Source: Brachybacterium sacelli
GTDB taxonomy: Bacteria; Actinomycetota; Actinomycetes; Actinomycetales; Dermabacteraceae
NCBI RefSeq assembly: GCF_017876545.1
Contig: NZ_JAGIOD010000002.1
Coordinates: forward strand, 1,550,001 to 1,614,000
Direction of reading: 5' to 3'
DNA length: 64,000 bases
The position numbers and the translations under genes were made by a program. Shown piece by piece: positions 26,132 through 36,665 of the stretch. Position 1 is the first letter of the stretch, and each line of letters starts with the position of its first letter. The notes beneath the pieces are model-generated. The model had not been told where the DNA came from. It did no database searches and saw only the letters and a list, made by a program, of their open reading frames with translations.

Positions 26132-26999
26132 CCTCTTCCTCCTCGTCGAGGCCCCGGCGCCGGGTGGGAGCCGGCCGCCGGGGGCGATGATCGGTGTTCT
26201 CGCGCAGGGGAGTCCCTGCGTCGTCGGGGGCGTTCTCGTCGGCCTCGAGGTCCTGCAGCGTGCGACGGGTGCGGTAGATCAGCGCACCCGGGAAGAACAG
26301 CGCGAAGGCCCACCACTGCACCGCGTAGGACAAGTGCGGGCCGAGCGATCTGTCGGGTTCGGGAAGGGCGACCGGACGGGGGGATTCCGGTTCCTCCGCG
26401 GCGAGGTCCCCGTAGGCGTCGGTGATCATCTCGCCGTCACCGGCGGGCAGCAGGCCCTCGATCTGGGGCGGGTTGACCGAGTGCACCTGGCCCTCGGGGA
26501 TCTCCCGATCGAGGACGGGCTCCGCCGGGCGCAGGCGGACGGTGAGGCTCAGCTCGCCCTCCGGCACGGGGGCGGGGTCGGCCGGGGCGGAGCGCTCGCT
26601 CTGGGAGTTCACCCAACCGCGGACCACGAGCAGGGTGGAGCCCTCGTCGGTGGTGAACGGGACGAGCTGCCAGAACCCGACGCTGCCCTGGAGCTGGCGG
26701 TTGCGGACGTACAGCACGCAGTCCGGGTCGGTGCAGTAGCTGCCGCGGAGCTCGACGGGTGTCCAGTCATCCGTGGCGCCGAACGAGAAGTCGGGGGAGG
26801 GGAGCACGTCCGCCAGCGGGACCGGCTCGGCCTCGTAGTGGCTCTCGATCACCGCGGCGGCGTCCCGCTTGCCCTCGAATCGCCCGAACTGCCAGAAGCC
26901 CAGGGAGACGCAGATCGCGGAGGCGAGGAGGACGAGCAGGAGGCCCACCAGGGTCTCGCGGCCGAGCAGGACGCTCAGACGGGAGGGACGTCGGCTCAT
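26103..26999 (-). CDS. SURF1 family cytochrome oxidase assembly protein
   Basis: 298 residues. Two membrane helices, near 15-38 and 230-250, bracket an extracytoplasmic domain, with family motifs LGFWQFGRFEGKRD, VELRGSY and VVRGWV, and YAVQWWAFALFF in the C-terminal helix. Helps haem insertion into aa3-type cytochrome oxidase. The ATG at 26999 overlaps the upstream stop. The C-terminal 50 residues are a charged tail. Confidence 0.88.
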   Translation of the reverse strand: MSRRPSRLSVLLGRETLVGLLLVLLASAICVSLGFWQFGRFEGKRDAAAVIESHYEAEPVPLADVLPSPDFSFGATDDWTPVELRGSYCTDPDCVLYVRNRQLQGSVGFWQLVPFTTDEGSTLLVVRGWVNSQSERSAPADPAPVPEGELSLTVRLRPAEPVLDREIPEGQVHSVNPPQIEGLLPAGDGEMITDAYGDLAAEEPESPRPVALPEPDRSLGPHLSYAVQWWAFALFFPGALIYRTRRTLQDLEADENAPDDAGTPLRENTDHRPRRPAPTRRRGLDEEEEDALIDHRDR

Positions 27000-27508
27000 C
27001 CGGCATCCGGCGCCGAGGCCACGACGCCCGGCTCGGAGGCGGGGGCGAGCACGGAGCCCGCGCTGCCGGAGAGCATGCCGGGCAGGTCCTCGATCGCGAA
27101 ATCGACCAGGAGCACGAACATCACGGCGGTCGCCGCGGCGAGCAGGAAGCCTGCGACGGTCACGGAGATCGTGACCCCGAGACGCAACCTGGGGCGGTCC
27201 TTCACGGGCTTCGCGGGAGGGAACCCGTAGTCCTCGTCCTCGAGATGGTTCTGCGACCACATGCCCGGATTGAGCACCGCGACCGGGTAGGTCTCCACCC
27301 GGCGGCGCGGCCGGGCGCCGCTGGCGGGGATGTCCTCGGAATCGTGCAGCGGCGGCTCCCCGTGACCGAGCGGCTTCTCCGGCAGCCAGAGCCGCCACCC
27401 CGCCGGGACCCGCCCCCACGAGCTGTGGGGGCGGAAGTCCGCCGGCGGGACCCAGTCCTCACGTGGTGGTTCCGGCCAGTTCGGCGGGGGGTTGAACTGC
27501 GGACTCAC
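26996..27508 (-). CDS. membrane protein with N-terminal PPPNWP/W-rich motif
   Basis: 170 residues. An N-terminal Pro/Trp-rich motif (FNPPPNWPEPP, SSWGRVPAGWRLWLP) precedes one membrane helix (about 112-135) and a short outer tail. The same motif opens the next gene upstream, so the pair probably arose by domain sharing or duplication. Overlaps the SURF1 start by ATGA. Function unknown. Confidence 0.6.
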   Translation of the reverse strand: MSPQFNPPPNWPEPPREDWVPPADFRPHSSWGRVPAGWRLWLPEKPLGHGEPPLHDSEDIPASGARPRRRVETYPVAVLNPGMWSQNHLEDEDYGFPPAKPVKDRPRLRLGVTISVTVAGFLLAAATAVMFVLLVDFAIEDLPGMLSGSAGSVLAPASEPGVVASAPDAG

Positions 27509-28911
27509 TCAGGGATCTCCCACGAGTACACATCGACGTAGTTGTCGTACTGCAGGGTGTTGCCGGCGGAGCGCTCGAAGTCGTACAGGACCTTGAACGT
27601 GTACGTCTCACCCTTCTCGAACTGATAGTTCGTGTCGTAGTCCATGCCGGAATCGGCCAGCCCGAAAGTCTCCGAGGAGCTGTCGACCGAGCCTCCGTAC
27701 GGGGTGACCACGGAGAAGTAGTAGGAGGGGAACTCCATGGTGCCCTCGGTCACCGTCATCTGCGCGGTGACGACGAGGTACTCGCCGTTCTGCGCCTTCT
27801 CGACGGTGCCGCCGTAACTGCTCGGCAGCTTCTCGGCAGGCAGCCACTGCGTGTGCACTGCCAGCGTCCCGGCACCGTTCTCCCCGATGACCTCCTTCTC
27901 CGTCGCGGAGGAGTCGATCGTGGGCAGGTCGGTGGTCGGATTCGGGGACTCGGCCTCGATCGTGGCCTCCTCCTCGGTGGCGGACTCGTCCTCGGTGGCG
28001 GTCTGCTCCTGGGTGGTGGTCTGGCCACCACCCCCGGCGGTCTCGTCACCACCGCGGAAGAGGAGGATGCCGCCGATGACGGCGACGATCAGGGCGACGA
28101 TCAGGAACAGCACGATGCACCCGACCCACCAGAACCGCGCGAACACGCCCTTCTTCGGGGCTTCTCCCGCAGCGGTGGTCGCAGTCCACCCGGAGCCGGT
28201 CTCAGGGCTCTGCCCGAACCCCGGGGACGCGGGATAGTCGGAGGCGGAGCCCTGGCCGTACCCCGGTGCCGGAGAACCCTGGCCGTACCCCGGTGCCGGA
28301 GACGGCTGGCCGTACCCCGGTGCCGGAGACGGCTGGCCGTAGCCCTGGTCTCCGTGGGCGGCCGCCCCGTATCCCTGCTCCGGCTGCGATGCACCCGCAC
28401 TGCCGTAGGGATCGGAGCCGCCGTAGGGACCGGACTGGACGGGCTCGGCCGACTCGTACGGCGCCTGCTGCGCCAATCCTGCCTCGAGGTCGGGTCCCTG
28501 GTACTCGGCGGTCTCGGAGGTGCTCCCCTCACCCGTCCCCGCCACGTGCGTCTCGTCCTCGTGTCCGCTGCCGGACTCCTCGGGGGCCTGTTCGATGCTC
28601 GAAGGCGGCTCTCCGCCGGCCGCGGATTCCTGCCCCGGGCCAGACACCTCATGAGCGCGCACCTCGGAGTCGTCACGGGGCGGCTGCTCCGTCGAGGACT
28701 CCTCCACAGGCTGCGCGGGACCTGTCGAGACCACTCGCGTCGCGTCGTCCTCGACGGGCTCTGCGGGCTGTGCGGGCCCGTCGGCCTCGATCCAGAAGTT
28801 CCAGCCCTCGGGGGCGGGGCCCCACGAAGGATCCGGCTGCCACCCCGGGGGCGGCGACCAGTCAGGATCCTCGATCGGCCAGTTCGGCGGAGGGTTGAAG
28901 CGGTATGACAT
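27505..28911 (-). CDS. PPPNWP-motif membrane protein with DUF4352-like outer domain
   Basis: 468 residues from ATG 28911. Order: Pro/Trp motif (NPPPNWPIEDPDW, SWGPAPEGWNFW), an acidic Glu/Ser-rich segment, Gly-Tyr-Gly-Gln repeats including tandem 9-residue units, one membrane helix (about 258-285), a Thr/Glu-rich linker and a C-terminal beta-rich domain (about 330-468) resembling DUF4352-type extracellular immunoglobulin-like domains. Probably a cell-surface protein with a long disordered cytosolic part. Its stop overlaps the next gene start. Function unknown. Confidence 0.6.
   Translation of the reverse strand: MSYRFNPPPNWPIEDPDWSPPPGWQPDPSWGPAPEGWNFWIEADGPAQPAEPVEDDATRVVSTGPAQPVEESSTEQPPRDDSEVRAHEVSGPGQESAAGGEPPSSIEQAPEESGSGHEDETHVAGTGEGSTSETAEYQGPDLEAGLAQQAPYESAEPVQSGPYGGSDPYGSAGASQPEQGYGAAAHGDQGYGQPSPAPGYGQPSPAPGYGQGSPAPGYGQGSASDYPASPGFGQSPETGSGWTATTAAGEAPKKGVFARFWWVGCIVLFLIVALIVAVIGGILLFRGGDETAGGGGQTTTQEQTATEDESATEEEATIEAESPNPTTDLPTIDSSATEKEVIGENGAGTLAVHTQWLPAEKLPSSYGGTVEKAQNGEYLVVTAQMTVTEGTMEFPSYYFSVVTPYGGSVDSSSETFGLADSGMDYDTNYQFEKGETYTFKVLYDFERSAGNTLQYDNYVDVYSWEIPE
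28253..28333 (-). repeat. three tandem 27-bp repeats
   Basis: Three copies of a 27-bp unit (starts 28253, 28280, 28307) encode GYGQPSPAP-type nonapeptides in the membrane protein; a fourth partial copy begins at 28334. The reading frame is kept, so copy-number change would alter only linker length. Confidence 0.85.
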
Positions 28912-29063
28912 CTGCGTAGTACCTTCCCAGGGCTGACGTTCGTGGGCGGGTCTCCCCCGAGATTCCCGACACTCTCTCGCCCCGTATCGTAGAGCACACG
29001 GATCCGACGAGGCCGCAGCCGCCGCCCGCGATCCGCCCGTCACCCCCTGACCGAGGAGCCCAG

Positions 29064-29789
29064 ATGTCCGACGCCACCCCCGAGCCGCGCAGTGTCCTGA
29101 TCACCGGAGGCAACCGCGGGATCGGCCGCTCGATCGCCGAGGAGTTCCTCCGCCGCGGCGACAAGGTGGCCGTGACCAGCCGCTCCGGCCATGGCGGACC
29201 CGAGGGGTCGCTCACCGTCGCCGCCGATGTGACCGACGGGGAGAGCCTCGAGGTCGCGATCAGGGCCGCCGAGGAGGCGCACGGTCCGATCGAGGTGCTG
29301 ATCGCCAATGCCGGCATCACGGACGACCAGCTCCTGCTGCGGATGAGCGATGACGCCTTCGAGTCCGTCCTGGACACCAACCTCACCGGGACCTTCCGCA
29401 CCGTGAAGCGGGTCATCAAGTCCATGATCCGCAAGAAGAAGGGCCGCATCGTCCTGATCAGCTCCGTGGTCGGGCTCTACGGCTCCCCGGGGCAGGTCAA
29501 CTACGCCGCCTCGAAGTCTGGCCTGGTCGGCTTCGCCCGGGCCCTGACCCGCGAGCTCGGTTCGCGCGGGATCACGGCGAACGTCGTCGCTCCCGGCTAC
29601 ATCGACACCGAGATGACCCAGTCCCTGCCCGAGGACCTGCAGGCGACCTATCTGAAGGCCATCCCGGCGGGGCGCTTCGCCGACGCCGAGGAGGTCGCGC
29701 GGGTGGTGGCGTTCGTCGCCGGGGACGATGCAGCCTACATCTCCGGTGCCGTGATCCCCGTCGACGGCGGTCTGGGCATGGGACACTGA
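29064..29789 (+). CDS. fabG: 3-oxoacyl-[ACP] reductase FabG
   Basis: 241 residues, classical SDR. NADPH loop GGNRGIG, NAG, catalytic Ser in SSVVGLYGSPGQ, and YAASK (Tyr, Lys). Reduces the 3-keto group in fatty-acid elongation. GAGGAG precedes the ATG. Followed by the SixA-like gene after 53 nt. Confidence 0.85.
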   Translation: MSDATPEPRSVLITGGNRGIGRSIAEEFLRRGDKVAVTSRSGHGGPEGSLTVAADVTDGESLEVAIRAAEEAHGPIEVLIANAGITDDQLLLRMSDDAFESVLDTNLTGTFRTVKRVIKSMIRKKKGRIVLISSVVGLYGSPGQVNYAASKSGLVGFARALTRELGSRGITANVVAPGYIDTEMTQSLPEDLQATYLKAIPAGRFADAEEVARVVAFVAGDDAAYISGAVIPVDGGLGMGH

Positions 29790-29842
29790 CGACGATCGCG
29801 GATCGACCCGACCATTCCGAACGAAGGCGTGAACGCAGCCCC

Positions 29843-30370
29843 ATGTCATCTTCCGACCCCGACAGTCGCCTGCTGCTGCTGATGCGTCACGGCAAGGCGG
29901 ACAGCGGCTCCGGACAGCCGGATCACGAGCGTCCGCTCGCCGAGCGCGGCACGGCACAGGCGCAGCTGGTGGGGGAGTACCTCGCCTCCCAGAACGTCCA
30001 CCCGGCACGGGTCCTCGTCTCGGACGCCCTGCGCACCACGCAGACCTGGGACGCGGTGGCCGCGGCGATGCCGGCCCTCGACGGCAGGGTGACCTTCCAC
30101 GAGGACATCTACAGCGGCGGGGCGGCGGAGGTCCTGGCTCTGCTGCGCGAGGTCGAGGACGCCGACGCGGTGGTGATGGTGGTGGGGCACGAGCCGACGA
30201 TGTCCTCCCTGACCTCCCTGCTCGCGGACGAGGACTCCGATGCGGGCTCCGTCGCCCAGACCCGTCTGGGGATGCCCACCGGCGGCATGGGCGTCCTGTC
30301 GGGTTCCCTGGCGCACTGGTCGGACCTGGACGAGGACGCGCTGAGACTGCACACCATCGTGCGCCCCTGA
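29843..30370 (+). CDS. SixA-like histidine phosphatase family protein
   Basis: 175 residues. Branch of the phosphoglycerate-mutase superfamily: catalytic LLMRHGKAD (Arg15-His16-Gly17), VSDALRTTQTW, and the second His in VVGHEPTMS. SixA proteins remove phosphate from histidine, but the substrate here is open. Confidence 0.85.
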   Translation: MSSSDPDSRLLLLMRHGKADSGSGQPDHERPLAERGTAQAQLVGEYLASQNVHPARVLVSDALRTTQTWDAVAAAMPALDGRVTFHEDIYSGGAAEVLALLREVEDADAVVMVVGHEPTMSSLTSLLADEDSDAGSVAQTRLGMPTGGMGVLSGSLAHWSDLDEDALRLHTIVRP

Positions 30371-30377
30371 AGCGGTC

Positions 30378-31021
30378 TCAGCGGGCGGCGGCCGCCTGCA
30401 GGTGGGGCCAGGCCTCCAACAGCGACTCGCCGTCGAGGACCACGTCGGCGATCTCGCGCAGGGCCGGCTTGGCCCGGTAGGCGATGCCGGTGCCCGCGGC
30501 CCGCAGCATCTCCCGGTCGTTCGCCCCGTCGCCCATCGCGACGATCCTCGGCACCGGTACGTCGTAGGTCGCGGCGTACTCCTCGAGTGCGCGCCGCTTG
30601 GCCGCGCCGTCGATGATCGGTCCCGACACCTGGCCCGTGAACCGTCCGTCCTCGATCCCGAAGCGATTGGCGAGGACGTGATCGATGCCCGCGGAAACGG
30701 CCAGCTCGTCGATCACCTCGTGGAAGCCGCCCGAGACGAGGGCGACCACCCAGCCGTCGGCCTTCGCCCGGCGGACCAGCTCGAGCACTCCGGGCGTCGG
30801 CACGAGGACGGCGCGCACCTCGGCCAGGACGGACTCCTGGAGTCCCTCGAGCAGCGCGACCCGGGCCCGCAGCGACTGGGAGAAGTCGAGCTCGCCGCGC
30901 ATCGCCGCGGTGGTGATCTCCTCGACCCGGTCCCGGACGCCGGCGTGGTCGGCGACCAGCTCGATGACCTCCTGGGCGAGGAACGTGGAATCGACGTCAG
31001 AGACCAGCAGTCCTGCTGCGC

Positions 31022-31025
<4 letters not shown>
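30378..31025 (-). CDS. serB: phosphoserine phosphatase
   Basis: 215 residues from GTG 31025. HAD fold: DVDST (nucleophile Asp10, acid Asp12), VSGGF, Lys before the loop, and [10 protein letters not shown]. Last step of serine synthesis. There is no N-terminal ACT domain, so it is a short form. The GTGA overlap with glgC sets the start; upstream in-frame sequence is glgC in another frame. Confidence 0.9.
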
Positions 31026-32263
<1,238 letters not shown>

Positions 32264-32269
32264 GGTGCG

Positions 32270-32275
32270 AGGATA
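32270..32275 (-). promoter_or_regulatory. -10 box TATCCT of leaderless glgC
   Basis: TATCCT on the minus strand ends 6 nt before the glgC ATG. The divergent glycogen synthase gene starts 46 bp further on with its own AAGGAG site. Confidence 0.6.
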
Positions 32276-32321
32276 GACCAGACGTGGCACCCGTCACGCC
32301 CCTGAGGAGAAGGAGTCGGTC

Positions 32322-33515
32322 ATGCGCGTGGATCTGCTCACCAAGGAGTACCCCCCGGAGGTCTACGGAGGCGCCGGGGTGCACGTCGCCGAGCTGACCC
32401 GCGTGCTGCGCCCGCACGTCGACGTGCAGGTGCGGGCGTTCGGCGCCGCGCGGGACGAGACCGGCACCAGCTCGTACAGCACCCCGGCGGAGCTCGAGGG
32501 CACCAACGCCGCCCTCAGCACTCTGGGCACCGACCTGCTGATCGCCGCCGACTGCGCCGGGGCGGACCTGGTCCACTCCCACACCTGGTACGCGAACTTC
32601 GCCGGTCACATGGCCTCGCTGCTGCACGGCATGCCTCACGTGCTGTCAGCGCACTCGCTCGAGCCGCTGCGGCCGTGGAAGGCCGAGCAGCTGGGCGGCG
32701 GCTACCGGGTCAGCTCCTTCGCCGAGCGCTCGGCCTACGAGGGCGCGGCCGGGATCATCGCGGTCTCCGGCGGCATGCGCGAGGACATCCTGCGCGCGTA
32801 TCCGCGGGTCGACCCCGCGAAGGTCCACGTGGTCCACAACGGGATCGACATCGAGCAGTGGTCACCGAACCCGGCGACGGACGCCCTGACCTCCCGCGGC
32901 ATCGACCCGGAGGCGCCGACGATCGTGTTCGTCGGCCGCATCACCCGCCAGAAGGGCCTGCCGTACTTCCTGCGCGCCGTGCGCGAGCTGCCCGCCGAGT
33001 GCCAGGTCGTCCTGTGCGCCGGGGCCCCGGACACCCCGGAGATCGCGCGGGAGGTCGACTCCCTGGTGGGCGAGCTCTCGGCACAGCGGGGAACCGTCCA
33101 TCTGATCACCGAGATGCTGCCGCGCCATGAGCTCACCCAGATCCTCACCTACGCCACCACCTTCGTGTGCCCGAGCGTGTACGAGCCGCTGGGGATCGTG
33201 AACCTCGAGGCGATGGCCTGCGGCACCCCGGTGGTCGGCTCTGCCACCGGCGGCATCCCCGAGGTCGTGGCGGACGGGGAGACCGGGTACCTGGTGCCGC
33301 TCGAGCAGCTCAGCGACGGCACCGGCACCCCGGTCGACCCGGACCGTTTCGTCACGGACCTCGCCGAGGCGCTGACCAGGATGGTCTCGGACCGCGAGCG
33401 GGCCCGGCGGATGGGCGAGGCCTCCCGCCGCCGTGCCGCCGAGCACTTCTCCTGGACCTCGATCGCCGAACGCACCCTCGACGTCTACCGCACGGTGCTC
33501 GCGCAGAACGCCTGA
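32322..33515 (+). CDS. glgA: GT4 glycogen synthase / alpha-maltose-1-phosphate synthase
   Basis: 397 residues. GT-B fold family 4: N-terminal LTKEYPPEVYGGAGVHV, C-terminal VGRITRQKGLPYFLRA and the EPLGIVNLEAMACGTPVV donor site. It uses ADP-glucose, supplied by the divergent glgC. In mycobacteria the orthologue (GlgM), also divergent from glgC, makes maltose-1-phosphate; either activity is possible here. Confidence 0.88.
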   Translation: MRVDLLTKEYPPEVYGGAGVHVAELTRVLRPHVDVQVRAFGAARDETGTSSYSTPAELEGTNAALSTLGTDLLIAADCAGADLVHSHTWYANFAGHMASLLHGMPHVLSAHSLEPLRPWKAEQLGGGYRVSSFAERSAYEGAAGIIAVSGGMREDILRAYPRVDPAKVHVVHNGIDIEQWSPNPATDALTSRGIDPEAPTIVFVGRITRQKGLPYFLRAVRELPAECQVVLCAGAPDTPEIAREVDSLVGELSAQRGTVHLITEMLPRHELTQILTYATTFVCPSVYEPLGIVNLEAMACGTPVVGSATGGIPEVVADGETGYLVPLEQLSDGTGTPVDPDRFVTDLAEALTRMVSDRERARRMGEASRRRAAEHFSWTSIAERTLDVYRTVLAQNA

Positions 33516-34301
33516 TCAGTCGGTCTGGTCCGCGGTGATCCGCTCGACGACCTCGACCAGAGCACTGCGGGCGGCGTCGTGCAGCTCGTCGAGCAGACCC
33601 CGCCTGGCCAGGGCCTCGGCGAGATGGATCGTGTGTCCGTGCCCCTCGTCGATCTCGGAACGCGTCAGCAGCAGCGTGCGGGCGGCGAGCACCAGCAGAT
33701 GAGCGGCGCCGGCGTCGACGTGGCGGGGGAGCGCGGTCGAGATCCAGGTGGGCGGGATCCGGGCCGGCTCGACCGGCTCGTCGGGCACGAGGTCCAGATC
33801 GATGCTGCCGTCGGCGACCCGGCGCAGCGCGCGCAGCAGCTCCTGGCGGGCGTGGCCGGAGGACGCCGCCGGCGGCACGTGCGTCCCGAGTGGAGCGGCC
33901 AGACGGGTCCAGCCCACGGCGTGCCGCGCGCCGCCGGAGGGATCGGCCGGGCTGATCACGGGGATCAGGGTGTGGTCGGCGATCCCGGCGGCGGTCACCA
34001 CGATCGCCTGCTCCGCGTCCAGCGCCGCGGGCAGTGCCGCCGGCGGGCCGACGAGGCCGGCGATGCGGCCCGGCACCGGCAGCACGAGGCGCAGCTGCGC
34101 CAGCGGCAGGCGGCGCAGCGAGGTCATCCAGGTGAACAGGTCCTCGCCCTCGCCGCTGGGTGCGCTGCGGCCGACGCCGTGACTCATCTCGGAGGCGTCG
34201 TCGGGACCGAGGTCGCCGCGGAGGTAGGCCGAGGTCCACAGCATCAGCACCGCGGCCCGGGGGAGGGCGACGAGGTCGCCTCCGGCTGCGGCCTCGCTCA
34301 T
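33516..34301 (-). CDS. unrecognised protein coupled to RNB ribonuclease
   Basis: 261 residues from ATG 34301, overlapping the ribonuclease stop by 4 nt. Soluble, Ala/Leu/Arg-rich, no signal peptide or recognised motif; the pattern of alternating helices (ALPRAAVLMLWTSAY, GHARQELLRALRRVAD, HLLVLAARTLLL) is all that can be said. The strict coupling suggests it acts with the RNase or in the same RNA pathway. Confidence 0.6.
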   Translation of the reverse strand: MSEAAAGGDLVALPRAAVLMLWTSAYLRGDLGPDDASEMSHGVGRSAPSGEGEDLFTWMTSLRRLPLAQLRLVLPVPGRIAGLVGPPAALPAALDAEQAIVVTAAGIADHTLIPVISPADPSGGARHAVGWTRLAAPLGTHVPPAASSGHARQELLRALRRVADGSIDLDLVPDEPVEPARIPPTWISTALPRHVDAGAAHLLVLAARTLLLTRSEIDEGHGHTIHLAEALARRGLLDELHDAARSALVEVVERITADQTD

Positions 34302-35776
34302 GCGGCCTCCTCCTGCGCGGGAACGAACAGGGCGCGGCTCCGCTCGGGATCGACCGACTCCAGCATCACCCGGACCACGTCGCCGGGGGCGGCGTCCATG
34401 GCGACCCAGGCGGTCACGGGCGGCTCGGTGAGCTGGACCTCGACCCGGGTCGGCGCTCCGCTCGCCTCCCGCCGGTCGATCACCGTCGCGCTGAAGATCT
34501 CTCCCTCCCAGGTGGCCAGGGCCGAGGTCTCCACCAGGTCGAGCGCTAGCCGTTCGAGGTTCCCGGCCCGCGCTCCGGTGGTCCGCATGGCGTCGGGGAT
34601 CTCTCCGAGCGCGGCGAGCAGCTCCGGCGCGGGGCGGTGCCCGCGGGCGTGGGCGTGGCACACCAGCAGCACGAAGCGGTCCACGAGGCGGCGCAGCGGG
34701 GCCGTGGTGTGGGCATAGGGAGCGGCGACAGCGGCCTGCGCCGGGTCCGCGGGCACCTCCTCGGGGCTCGTGAACGCCGCATAGGATGCGCCGCGGAAGA
34801 GGGCGGTGGCGTGGTTGAGCAGGGCGAGGTGGGCGGGCTCGTGCCAGTCCAGGTCGCGCAGGAAGGCGCCGTAGGCCCGGTCCGCCGGCCAGGGGACGCC
34901 GAGCACGTCGGCCTGGCGGCGGAAGCGGTCGATCGCCTGGCCCCGGGCCGGGGGCAGGGTGCGGAGGATCCCGGCGCCGTGGGCGAGCATGAGCTCGGCG
35001 GCGGCCATCCCGGTCATCAGCGAGATCTGGGCGTTGGCGTCCTCGATCGGGACAGGGCGACGCCAGGTCAGGCGCACCAGGTCCCCGTCGGCCACCACCT
35101 CCTGCTCGGGCACGTTCAGGCTCGCCCCACCCCGCGCGATCTCCTGCGCCGCGCGCAGGGCGCCGATCTCCTGCAGCAGGATCATCGTCGGATGTCCCGC
35201 GCCGCGGTCGAGGTCCTCCTGCACCTGCTCGTAGGCGAGCTTCCGGATGGAGCGCACCCGGGAGCGCTCCAGGTCAACCGCGCGGACAGCGCCGTCGGGG
35301 TCGAGATCGAGCACCCAGACGAAGGCGGGCGTGATCTGCCCGGGCAGCAGCGAGGCGACCCCCTCGGAGAGCTTCTCCGGGTGCAACGGGATCCGCCGGT
35401 CGGGGAGGTAGACGGTCTCGCCGCGTCGTCGCGCCTCCCGGTCCAGCGCACCGTCGAGGCCCACGAACCAGGGGACGTCGGCGATGGCGTACAGCACGCG
35501 GTAACCGTCCTGGGTCCGCTCGAGGTGCATGGCCTGATCGAGGTCCGTGGAGGTCGCCGGATCGAGGGTCACGAAGGGGACCGCGGTGCGATCCGTGCGA
35601 TCGTCGGCGGCGAGCTCGCAGGCGGCGGCCCGCTCGGCCTCGGCGAGTGCCTCGGCGGGGAACTCGAGGGGAACGTCCTGGGCGTCCTCGGCCAGCAGGG
35701 CGTCGATGCCCTCCCGGATCACGTCGGCCGCGACGGACCCTCGCGGGGCGTGCAGGGACACGGGACGGTGCGGCAC
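34298..35776 (-). CDS. RNB-domain (RNase II/R-like) exoribonuclease
   Basis: 492 residues. The RNB catalytic region has FVTLDPATSTDLDQAMH, the Asp-rich Mg2+ site, followed by YAIADVPWFV, RRIPLHPEKLSEGVASLLPGQ and the C-terminal 'AAPYAHTTAPLRRLVDRF'. N-terminal cold-shock domains typical of RNase R are missing and only a short S1-like end remains, so this is a compact form. GTG start with GAGGAGG; a TAGACT box (35810-35815, minus) lies upstream. Confidence 0.88.
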   Translation of the reverse strand: MPHRPVSLHAPRGSVAADVIREGIDALLAEDAQDVPLEFPAEALAEAERAAACELAADDRTDRTAVPFVTLDPATSTDLDQAMHLERTQDGYRVLYAIADVPWFVGLDGALDREARRRGETVYLPDRRIPLHPEKLSEGVASLLPGQITPAFVWVLDLDPDGAVRAVDLERSRVRSIRKLAYEQVQEDLDRGAGHPTMILLQEIGALRAAQEIARGGASLNVPEQEVVADGDLVRLTWRRPVPIEDANAQISLMTGMAAAELMLAHGAGILRTLPPARGQAIDRFRRQADVLGVPWPADRAYGAFLRDLDWHEPAHLALLNHATALFRGASYAAFTSPEEVPADPAQAAVAAPYAHTTAPLRRLVDRFVLLVCHAHARGHRPAPELLAALGEIPDAMRTTGARAGNLERLALDLVETSALATWEGEIFSATVIDRREASGAPTRVEVQLTEPPVTAWVAMDAAPGDVVRVMLESVDPERSRALFVPAQEEAA

Positions 35777-35809
35777 GGGACCTCCTCAGCGGCGGTTCGG
35801 AGCCTGTTC

Positions 35810-35858
35810 AGTCTAGGGCGGGAGGTCGTCACGAGGGGGCGCCCGGGAACGATAGGCT
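35810..35858. promoter_or_regulatory. divergent promoters for RNB ribonuclease and ABC ATPase genes
   Basis: On the minus strand TAGACT (35815 down to 35810) serves the ribonuclease gene. On the plus strand TAGGCT (35853-35858) ends 6 nt before the ABC ATPase ATG, predicting a leaderless mRNA. Confidence 0.5.
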
Positions 35859-35864
35859 CAGGCC

Positions 35865-36659
35865 ATGTCCGTCGCAGCAGCCTCCCTGACCGATGTCGTC
35901 GTCCGCCGCAGCGGGCACAGCATTCTCGATGCCGTCTCCCTGGAGATCGCCGAGGGCGAGCGCTGGGCGATCCTGGGCCCCAACGGTGCCGGGAAGTCGA
36001 CGCTGGTGCGGCTGCTGGCCGCCCGCATGCATCCCACCAGCGGGACCGTCGACCTCATCGGTGAACAGCTCGGCAAGGTCGACATCTTCGAGCTGCGGCC
36101 CATGATCGGTCTGGCCAGCCAGGAACTGGCCGAGACCATCCCGGTCGAGGAGACTGCGGAGAACGTGGTGGTCACCGCCGGCTACGGCGTGGTGGGCCGC
36201 TGGCGCGAGGAGTACGACGAGCTCGACCTCGACCGCGCGCGCACCCTGCTGGCAGCCTTCGGGGTCGGCGACCTCGCCACCCGCAGGTTCGCCACCCTCT
36301 CCACGGGGGAGCGCAAGCGGGTCCTCGCCGCCCGCGCACTCATGACCGATCCTGAGCTGCTGCTGCTCGACGAGCCCGCCGCCGGCCTGGACCTGGGAGG
36401 ACGCGAGTCGCTCGTGCGCACCCTGGGCCGGCTGGCGAAGGATCCCGCGACCCCGGTCACCGTGCTGGTCACCCACCACGTCGAGGAGATTCCGCCGGGC
36501 TACACGCACGTCGCCCTGCTGCGCGAGGGCGGGGTCGTCGCCGCCGGTCCGATCGAGGAGACGCTCACCTCGCAGAACCTCACGGCCACCTTCGGGCTGC
36601 CGCTGGTCGTCGAGCAGCGCGGCGAGCGGTACACCGCACGTTCCCTCTCGCTGAACTGA
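35865..36659 (+). CDS. ABC-type ATP-binding protein (ModF/iron-type, no permease nearby)
   Basis: 264 residues. Walker A GPNGAGKST (38-46), Q-loop ASQEL, signature LSTGERKRVL, Walker B LLLLDEPAAGLD and H-loop VTHHVEEIP. The degenerate LSTGE signature and the lack of a permease gene point to the single-domain group found beside TrmH-type methyltransferases in actinobacteria; its substrate, if any, is unknown. TrmH follows after 6 nt. Confidence 0.85.
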   Translation: MSVAAASLTDVVVRRSGHSILDAVSLEIAEGERWAILGPNGAGKSTLVRLLAARMHPTSGTVDLIGEQLGKVDIFELRPMIGLASQELAETIPVEETAENVVVTAGYGVVGRWREEYDELDLDRARTLLAAFGVGDLATRRFATLSTGERKRVLAARALMTDPELLLLDEPAAGLDLGGRESLVRTLGRLAKDPATPVTVLVTHHVEEIPPGYTHVALLREGGVVAAGPIEETLTSQNLTATFGLPLVVEQRGERYTARSLSLN

Positions 36660-36665
36660 GCGGCC

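Noticed and set aside
28253..28350. CRISPR or VNTR outside a gene
   Set aside because: The 27-bp repeats are in frame inside a membrane protein and encode a regular peptide repeat.
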